Positions 58,739 through 64,000 of a DNA stretch of 64,000 nucleotides are shown here, piece by piece (the stretch's first letter is position 1; every line of letters begins with the position of its first letter). The stretch is from Gammaproteobacteria bacterium (GTDB lineage Bacteria; Pseudomonadota; Gammaproteobacteria; UBA6429; Thiohalophilaceae): NCBI GenBank assembly GCA_016125505.1, contig WGLP01000007.1, positions 124,001 to 188,000 on the forward strand, written 5' to 3'. The notes under the pieces are model-generated. The model did no database searches and was not told the DNA's origin. It saw nothing but the letters and a program-made list of their open reading frames with translations. The position numbers were made by a program, and so were the translations under genes.

Positions 58739-60118
58739 TTACTGCAGGTAGAGGAACAGCGCCATACCGCCGCGCTGGATGTTCAGCAGCAGCGCACTGC
58801 TGCCCTTCACGGCACCCTCCAGATCCGCCAAGCTCTTGATTGTCCTGCGGTTTGCCGAGACGATGACATCGCCCTTGCGCAACCCGGCGCGCCAGGCGGG
58901 ACTACCGGCATCCACCTCCGCCACCAGCACACCCTCGATTTGGCCATACAGCGGGTTACCCGGGTCGATGTCGCTGAAGGTGGCGCCTTCGAGCTGGGGA
59001 TTGATGGTCTTGCCGGGCATCTGGCTCATCTTCGGCTCTTCCACCACGGCATTCAGGGTGTCGCGTTTGCCGTCGCGCAGGATCTGCAGGCTGACCTTCT
59101 CACCGACCCGCAGGACCCCGATGTAATTGCGCAGGTCGGAGGCGTCGCGGACCGGGCGGCCGTTGACGTCGATCACGATGTCGCCGGCCTTGAGCCCGGC
59201 CTTGTCGGCGGCGGACTTGGGCGTGACCTTGGTAATCACGGCGCCGGCGCGGCCGTTGGGCAGGTTAAAGGCCTGGACCAGATCCGGCGTCAGGTCCTGG
59301 GCCTGGGCGCCAAGCTGACCGCGTTTGACTTCTCCATGGGCGATCAACTGGGTCATGATCTCGTGCGCCATGTTGATGGGGATGGCAAAGCCAATGCCGA
59401 TGTTGCCGCCGCTCTGGGAAAAGATGGCGGTATTGATGCCGATGAGGTCACCGTCGAGATCGACGAGGGCGCCGCCGGAGTTACCGGGGTTGATCGAGGC
59501 GTCGGTCTGAATGAAATCTTCGTAACCCTCAATGCCGAGTCCGCTGCGGCCGAGGGCACTGATGATGCCGGAGGTCACGGTCTGGCCCAGGCCAAACGGG
59601 TTGCCGATGGCCACCGCGAAATCGCCCACGCGGATTTTGTCCGAGTTGCCAATCTTCACCGCGGTCAGGCCTGTGGCCTTGATCTGCACCACCGCGATAT
59701 CCGTCTCCGGGTCGGTGCCGATGAGCTTGGCCTTGAAACTGCGGCCGTCTTTCAATGTCACCGTGATCGCGTCGGCCTTGTCGATCACGTGATTGTTGGT
59801 AAGGATGTAACCCTTCTCCGCATCCACGATCACGCCGGAGCCCAGCGCCTGGGTACGCTGTTCGCGGGGTTGTTGCTGATCGGGCAAATTAAAAAAGCGG
59901 CGAAAGAAAGGGTCGCTGAACAGGGGACTTTCCTGCACGCGCACGTGACCGCTGGTGGCGATGTTGACGACGGCGGGCATGGTGCGTTCCAGCATCGGCG
60001 CCAGTGTCGGCAGGGGTTTGCCCTGACTGTCCACCAGCGGCAGTGCGGCATGGCCTAATGCACTAACTCCTAAAAACAAAAACAGGAAAAGACTTGTTAT
60101 TGTGGTGTTGCGTCTCAT
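58739..60118 (-). CDS. DegP/DegQ-type periplasmic serine protease
   Basis: 459 residues with signal peptide, trypsin-like domain with triad His (LTNNHVIDKADA), Asp (ETDIAVVQIK) and Ser (GNSGG), and two PDZ domains. It degrades or refolds misfolded envelope proteins. Its start overlaps the stop of the upstream hsp20 gene by 4 bases (ATGA), coupling envelope and cytoplasmic stress responses. Confidence 0.95.
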   Translation of the reverse strand: MRRNTTITSLFLFLFLGVSALGHAALPLVDSQGKPLPTLAPMLERTMPAVVNIATSGHVRVQESPLFSDPFFRRFFNLPDQQQPREQRTQALGSGVIVDAEKGYILTNNHVIDKADAITVTLKDGRSFKAKLIGTDPETDIAVVQIKATGLTAVKIGNSDKIRVGDFAVAIGNPFGLGQTVTSGIISALGRSGLGIEGYEDFIQTDASINPGNSGGALVDLDGDLIGINTAIFSQSGGNIGIGFAIPINMAHEIMTQLIAHGEVKRGQLGAQAQDLTPDLVQAFNLPNGRAGAVITKVTPKSAADKAGLKAGDIVIDVNGRPVRDASDLRNYIGVLRVGEKVSLQILRDGKRDTLNAVVEEPKMSQMPGKTINPQLEGATFSDIDPGNPLYGQIEGVLVAEVDAGSPAWRAGLRKGDVIVSANRRTIKSLADLEGAVKGSSALLLNIQRGGMALFLYLQ

Positions 60119-60618
60119 GAATGGTGTACCTCGATACGTCGACGTTTGTGTTGATGGGTCTTTGGCAGCGTCACCATCAGCACGCCGCGCCGGTAACGCG
60201 CCCTGGCCTTGCTTTCGTCGACGACCGCCGGTAAGGGAATGATCCGCTCAAAGGCTCCATAGGCGCATTCGCTGATGTGATATTGGCCTGACTTGTGTTC
60301 GCGGCTGGCAAGCTTGGTACCACGGATCACCAGTTGTTCATCGATGACCGCGATATCGAAATCGTCGGCGTCCATGCCCGGTGCCTCCATGCGCACGCTG
60401 ATGTCGTCCTCGCTTTCCTCCATGTCGACAACCAGCAAGCCCCAGCGCGAACTTTGCAACATAGCGATGTCTTGCGCGGTCTGCAGATTATCGTTGCGTG
60501 TAAGTGGTTTGAAACGGGTGAGTGCACTGCTCGCGTTTTCGCGCAAGTGTTGCCAGCCTTCCGCGATATTGTCCCACATGGATTGCAAGCCCTGACGGAG
60601 TTGCTCGTATGTACTCAT
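60115..60618 (-). CDS. Hsp20-family small heat-shock protein (divergent)
   Basis: 167 residues from ATG 60618. An N-terminal region of about 65 residues precedes an alpha-crystallin domain (DDISVRMEAPGMDADDFDIAVID, then GAFERIIPLPAVVDESKARARYRRGVLMVTLPK). The usual C-terminal IxI is poorly conserved. It overlaps the htrA-type protease gene. A strong hairpin lies 34 bases upstream of its start in the presumed mRNA leader. Confidence 0.9.
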   Translation of the reverse strand: MSTYEQLRQGLQSMWDNIAEGWQHLRENASSALTRFKPLTRNDNLQTAQDIAMLQSSRWGLLVVDMEESEDDISVRMEAPGMDADDFDIAVIDEQLVIRGTKLASREHKSGQYHISECAYGAFERIIPLPAVVDESKARARYRRGVLMVTLPKTHQHKRRRIEVHHS

Positions 60619-60651
60619 GCATGTGTCCTCTTCTTCTGAGCGCACGTGAAA

Positions 60652-60692
60652 ATGAAAGACAGGGATGCGAAGCGCGGGCCCCTGTCTTTCAT
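60652..60692 (-). other. Hairpin in the leader of the second hsp20 gene
   Basis: Perfect 13-bp inverted repeat (ATGAAAGACAGGG and complement) enclosing 15 bases with a small GCG/CGC stem. It lies in the presumed 5' untranslated region of the minus-strand hsp20 gene. It does not cover the ribosome-binding site directly, so an RNA thermometer is only a possibility. Confidence 0.55.
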
Positions 60693-60837
60693 GCATCGTT
60701 ACAGACGTGCTGCGTGCAGGAGAGAAGACGCGCAGCAGTACCGCAATCGATGGCGACTGACGTTTGTCGTGTTGCAAGAGAACAGACAAACGAACCGATA
60801 AAAAAGTTCAGAGGTGAAAGATATTCAAGTGACGTAT

Positions 60838-60861
60838 CACCACGCACGCGCGTGCGTGGTG
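60838..60861. repeat. Perfect GC-rich palindrome between the hsp20 genes
   Basis: A 24-base perfect palindrome (CACCACGCACGC and complement), flanked by GACGT/ACGTC. No T-run follows on the minus strand, so it is more like a processing or protection hairpin than a terminator. Confidence 0.6.
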
Positions 60862-60877
60862 GACGTCAGACAACAAC

Positions 60878-61312
60878 TTATTCCTGTACAGCGATCTTGC
60901 GCGGCTGCACTTTGTCGTTTTTGGGGATCGTGATCTCCAGCACGCCGTTCTTGCTCTTGGCCGCAATCTTGTCGGCGTTGGCGGTGTCGGGCATGGAGAA
61001 GCGGCGATAGAAAGAACCGTACGAACGCTCGACGCGCTTGTAGCCTTCCTTCTCTTCCTTCTTCTCGGTTTCACGTTCGCCCTTGATGGTCAGGATGCCG
61101 TTTTCCATGTGGACCTCGATATCCTTCGGATCAACGCCCGGGATGTCGGCCACGATAGTAAAGGCGTTATCGCTTTCCTTGATGTCCACAGCCGGGGTCC
61201 AATCACTGGTGACCACGCTGCCGGACTCGCCGCCGTTGCGCTCGAAGGCGCGTTCCATTTCCTTGCGTAACTGATCAAGCATGCTCCAGGGTTCATAACG
61301 TACCAGTGCCAT
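60878..61312 (-). CDS. Hsp20-family small heat-shock protein
   Basis: 144 residues from ATG 61312 (AGGAG ten bases upstream). Starts MALVRYEPWSMLDQLRKEME, then an alpha-crystallin domain (WTPAVDIKESDNAFTIVADIPG, YGSFYRRFSMPDTANADKI, NGVLEITIPK). ATP-independent holdase. A sigma-32-type promoter lies 70 bases upstream. The neighbouring hsp20 is a more divergent paralogue. Confidence 0.96.
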   Translation of the reverse strand: MALVRYEPWSMLDQLRKEMERAFERNGGESGSVVTSDWTPAVDIKESDNAFTIVADIPGVDPKDIEVHMENGILTIKGERETEKKEEKEGYKRVERSYGSFYRRFSMPDTANADKIAAKSKNGVLEITIPKNDKVQPRKIAVQE

Positions 61313-61380
61313 GTGTGTATCTCCTCTATGTCGTGTTACCCAATTTCTGTCAGGCGATTGCCGTGACGTTCTGTTTTGGT

Positions 61381-61409
61381 AAATGGGAGTTGGGCAAGAC
61401 ATGATCAAG
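61381..61409 (-). promoter_or_regulatory. Sigma-32-like heat-shock promoter of hsp20
   Basis: Minus strand: CTTGATC (61403-61409), 14-base spacer, TCCCATTT (61381-61388), close to the heat-shock consensus CTTGAAA-N13/14-CCCCATNT. It predicts a leader of about 60 bases before ATG 61312. Confidence 0.75.
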
Positions 61410-61514
61410 CACTTGAAAAATTCCGGCGAGTCACTAATGCAAAAGGCTTGATCTGGATCAGTGAGTCAGTACCTACTCACCGCTGAGATCCCGAAAAATA
61501 GGGGTATATTAGGA

Positions 61515-61530
61515 ACACAAGATATTGTGG
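61515..61530. promoter_or_regulatory. NrdR box 1
   Basis: ACACAAGATATTGTGG, one base off the NrdR consensus palindrome, 111 bases upstream of the nrdJ -35 element. Confidence 0.7.
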
Positions 61531-61640
61531 TACAGGGAATGCACAGGCTATCCACAGGCTGTCGCCAGCTTGTGCACAGAGTTTTGTAAGTAGCTGATTT
61601 ATAAAGGCGAAAAAACTTTAGATTTTTATGTTACCGGATG

Positions 61641-61669
61641 TTGACAGATCACGTCAATTGACCTAATTT
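61641..61669 (+). promoter_or_regulatory. nrdJ promoter
   Basis: TTGACA (61641-61646), 17-base spacer, TAATTT (61664-61669): a good sigma-70 promoter with transcription starting near 61676, close to NrdR box 2. Confidence 0.65.
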
Positions 61670-61678
61670 TCCCTGCAT

Positions 61679-61694
61679 CCCCAATATCTTGTGT
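61679..61694. promoter_or_regulatory. NrdR box 2
   Basis: CCCCAATATCTTGTGT, matching the NrdR box on its right half, at the predicted transcription start, a position suited to repression of nrdJ. Confidence 0.68.
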
Positions 61695-61845
61695 TTTTTG
61701 AAATCCCGCTTTTTGACGCGGCGCAGGGGCGTCGAAAGTCGAGGAAAAACATGCTTTTACTAATATATAAACATCAGGTTGTCCTCCTGCGCCATGGCAG
61801 CCCGGTGATCAAACGATGACGTACCACGGACAGGAGGATACAAAT

Positions 61846-64000
61846 TTGAATAAACGCGCCCATTTGCAAGAAGTGAAATCCAACTCTGCCGCCGACATCC
61901 CGTTCCAATCCGCCTCGACTGACATCTGGGACAAGAAGTATCGTCTCAAAGCCAAAGACGGACGCATCATCGATCACACTGTCGATGAGACCTATCAGCG
62001 CGTTGCGCGCGCGCTGGCGGAAGTGGAACCCGCGGAAGGTCGGCAGCACTGGTATGAGGAATTCCTGTGGGCACTGCGTCACGGCGCCATCCCGGCCGGC
62101 CGTATTACCTCCAATGCCGGCGCGCTGGAACACAAGCCGGCGACCTCCACCATCAACTGCACCGTGTCCGGCATCATCCATGACTCCATGAATGACATCC
62201 TGCAAAAGGTGCACGAGGCCGGGCTCACGCTGAAGGCCGGTTGCGGTATCGGCTATGAATTTTCCACCTTGCGCCCGCGCGGCGCGTACGTCTCCGGCGC
62301 CGGCGCCTATACCTCCGGCCCGCTGTCGTTCATGGATATCTATGACAAGATGTGTTTCACCGTGTCCTCCGCCGGCGGCCGCCGCGGTGCGCAGATGGCG
62401 ACCTTCGATGTCGGCCATCCCGACGTGAAGGATTTCATCCGCGCCAAACGCGAAAGCGGGCGCCTGCGTCAGTTCAACCTGTCGCTGTTGATCACCGAAG
62501 ATTTCATGCAGGCCGTCGAGGCCGATGCCGACTGGCCGCTGGCCTTCCCGATCACCGAGAAGGAAGCCGAGGACGAAAAACTCGACGTGAACGATCCAAC
62601 GCAGGTGATCTGGCGCGAGTGGCCGATCGCCGACGATTACCTCACCGACGAGGCCGGTCTGGTCGCGTGCAAGGTCTACAAGACCATCAAGGCCCAGCGC
62701 CTGTGGGACATGATCATGACCTCCACCTATGACTTCGCCGAACCGGGCTTCATCCTGATCGACAAGGTCAATGAGATGAACAACAATTGGTTCTGCGAAA
62801 CCATTCGCGCGACCAACCCCTGCGGCGAACAACCGCTGCCGCCGTACGGCTCCTGCCTGCTGGGCTCGGTCAACCTGACCAAGTTCGTACGCAATGCGTT
62901 TACCCATGACGCCAAGTTCGACTGGGACGAGTTCAACAAGACCGTCGCCATCTTCACGCGCATGCTCGATAACGTGGTGGAGATCCACGGCCTGCCGCTG
63001 GCACAACAGGGCCACGAGATCATGAGCAAGCGCCGTCACGGCATGGGCTTCCTCGGCCTGGGTTCCACCCTCACCATGTTGCGCATGAAATACGGCTCCA
63101 ATGAATCCGTCGAGTTCACCGAGAAGGTCAGCCGCGAGCTGGCCGTGACCGGCTGGCAGACCGCGCTGGAACTGGCGAAGGAAAAAGGCCCGGCCCCGAT
63201 CATGAATCAGGACTTCGAGGTCACCGCCGACATGCTGCGCAAGCGTCCGGAAATGAAACAGGACGGCTACAAGGTCGGCGACAAGGTGAAGGGCAAGATC
63301 CTGCACGCCAAGTACAGCCGCTACATGCAGCGCGTCGCCGGTGTGGCCCCGGAACTGGTGGCGGAGCTGGCCGCGACCGGCGCGCGCTTCACCCATCACA
63401 GCTCGATTGCCCCGACCGGCACGATCTCCCTGTCCCTGGCCAACAACGCCAGCAACGGGATCGAGCCGTCCTTCGCGCATCACTATTTCCGCAACGTCAT
63501 TCGCGAAGGCAAGAAGTCCAAGGAAAAGGTCGACGTCTATTCGTTCGAACTGCTCGCCTACCGCGAGTTGATCAACAAGGACGCCAGCGCCAACGGTGAC
63601 GACGCCGACAACAAACTGCCGGACTACTTCATCACCGCCGACGACATCACGCCGAAGGAACACGTCGACATCCAGGCCGCGTCGCAGAAGTGGATCGACT
63701 CCAGTATCTCCAAGACCGCCAACGTGCCGACCGACTATCCCTTCGAGGACTTCAAGGACATCTATTTATATGCCTACAAGAAGGGCCTCAAAGGCTGCAC
63801 CACCTTCCGCTTCAACCCGGAAGCGTTCCAGGGCGTCCTGGTCAAGGAGAAAGACCTGGCCAACACCACGTACAAGTTCACCCTGGCCGACGGCACCGTG
63901 ATCGAAGCCAAGGGCAACGAAGAGATCGAATACGACGGCGAAACCCACACCGCCGCCAACCTCTATGACGCCCTTAAGGAAGGGTATTATGGGAAGTTCT
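61846..64000 (+). CDS. nrdJ: NrdJ, AdoCbl-dependent ribonucleotide reductase (3' truncated)
   Basis: Frame open from TTG 61846 through the window end, 718 codons seen. AGGAGG at 61832-61837 supports the TTG; an in-frame ATG at 61816 would add 10 residues and has no ribosome-binding site. Class II features: ASTDIWDKKYRLKAKDG at the N-terminus, STINCTVSG, AGCGIGYEFSTLRPRGAYV, and NPCGEQPLPPYGSCLLGSVN with the catalytic cysteine and Asn/Glu. It reduces ribonucleotides with adenosylcobalamin and needs no oxygen, which suits denitrifying growth. Codons here are more GC-rich than in upstream genes. Confidence 0.95.
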   Translation, partial: MNKRAHLQEVKSNSAADIPFQSASTDIWDKKYRLKAKDGRIIDHTVDETYQRVARALAEVEPAEGRQHWYEEFLWALRHGAIPAGRITSNAGALEHKPATSTINCTVSGIIHDSMNDILQKVHEAGLTLKAGCGIGYEFSTLRPRGAYVSGAGAYTSGPLSFMDIYDKMCFTVSSAGGRRGAQMATFDVGHPDVKDFIRAKRESGRLRQFNLSLLITEDFMQAVEADADWPLAFPITEKEAEDEKLDVNDPTQVIWREWPIADDYLTDEAGLVACKVYKTIKAQRLWDMIMTSTYDFAEPGFILIDKVNEMNNNWFCETIRATNPCGEQPLPPYGSCLLGSVNLTKFVRNAFTHDAKFDWDEFNKTVAIFTRMLDNVVEIHGLPLAQQGHEIMSKRRHGMGFLGLGSTLTMLRMKYGSNESVEFTEKVSRELAVTGWQTALELAKEKGPAPIMNQDFEVTADMLRKRPEMKQDGYKVGDKVKGKILHAKYSRYMQRVAGVAPELVAELAATGARFTHHSSIAPTGTISLSLANNASNGIEPSFAHHYFRNVIREGKKSKEKVDVYSFELLAYRELINKDASANGDDADNKLPDYFITADDITPKEHVDIQAASQKWIDSSISKTANVPTDYPFEDFKDIYLYAYKKGLKGCTTFRFNPEAFQGVLVKEKDLANTTYKFTLADGTVIEAKGNEEIEYDGETHTAANLYDALKEGYYGKF

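Noticed and set aside
61774..63663. 629-codon open frame on the minus strand
   Set aside because: It runs antisense to nrdJ, whose protein is unmistakable; GC-rich codons on the plus strand create the open frame. Its translation has no recognisable domain.

Overview
The window looks like a chromosome segment of a sulfur-oxidising, denitrifying gammaproteobacterium. Evidence is a complete cytoplasmic sulfite oxidation set (soeABC; qmoAB-hdrCB, aprBA, sat), a cd1-type nitrite reductase cluster with its whole heme d1 pathway, a norCB nitric oxide reductase cluster, and an AdoCbl-dependent ribonucleotide reductase. Relatives such as the halophilic Thiohalomonas/Ectothiorhodospira-like groups are plausible, but I cannot assign a genus. 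No rRNA, tRNA, CRISPR, prophage or insertion sequence was recognised.

Layout. 1-7.1 kb: a truncated diguanylate cyclase, small secreted proteins, moaA, ctaA, and twin UPF0145 genes with an M48 protease. 7.2-12.3 kb (minus): soeA-soeB-soeC plus a DsrC-like gene. 12.7-17.8 kb (plus): qmoA-qmoB-hdrC-hdrB. 18.4-25.6 kb (plus): a tightly overlapping operon of a membrane protein, an M20 carbamoylase-type amidase, an isochorismatase-fold hydrolase, a sodium/solute symporter, a 40-residue membrane peptide, an aspartate-carbamoyltransferase-like enzyme and an asparagine-synthetase-like amidotransferase. 25.9-27.5 kb: a PstS-like binding protein and a DNR/Fnr-type regulator. 27.7-35.6 kb: DUF2249, norC-norB-norQ, a membrane protein, a ferredoxin-type membrane protein, norD and a NosR/NirI-like gene. 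35.7-44.7 kb: nirS-nirE-nirC-like-nirF-nirDLGH-nirJ-nirN. 44.9-51 kb (minus): a YkgJ-type protein, aprBA, sat and a small protein resembling half of sulfur oxygenase reductase. 51-58.6 kb (minus): a CZB chemoreceptor, a response regulator and an 1800-residue hybrid histidine kinase. 58.7-61.3 kb (minus): htrA and two hsp20 genes. 61.8 kb to the end: nrdJ, truncated by the window.

How it fits together. Sulfite in the cytoplasm can be oxidised directly by SoeABC, or via APS by AprBA and Sat, with electrons leaving AprBA through the Qmo/Hdr proteins. Nitrite and NO are the acceptors served by the nir and nor clusters. Fnr/DNR-type boxes precede the DUF2249 gene (next to the regulator), norC and nirS.

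The two most interesting things are these. (1) The 18.4-25.6 kb operon has the gene content expected for making, importing and degrading an N-carbamoyl amino-acid amide, and Nalpha-carbamoyl-L-glutamine 1-amide is a known osmolyte of Ectothiorhodospira marismortui. (2) Three dispersed palindromic elements (8.6, 39.8 and 44.8 kb) share a 27-base core and an inner hairpin but have unrelated, locus-specific outer stems; on one strand they display two GGA-loop hairpins, one matching the CsrA/RsmA consensus. Both functions are inferences from sequence.
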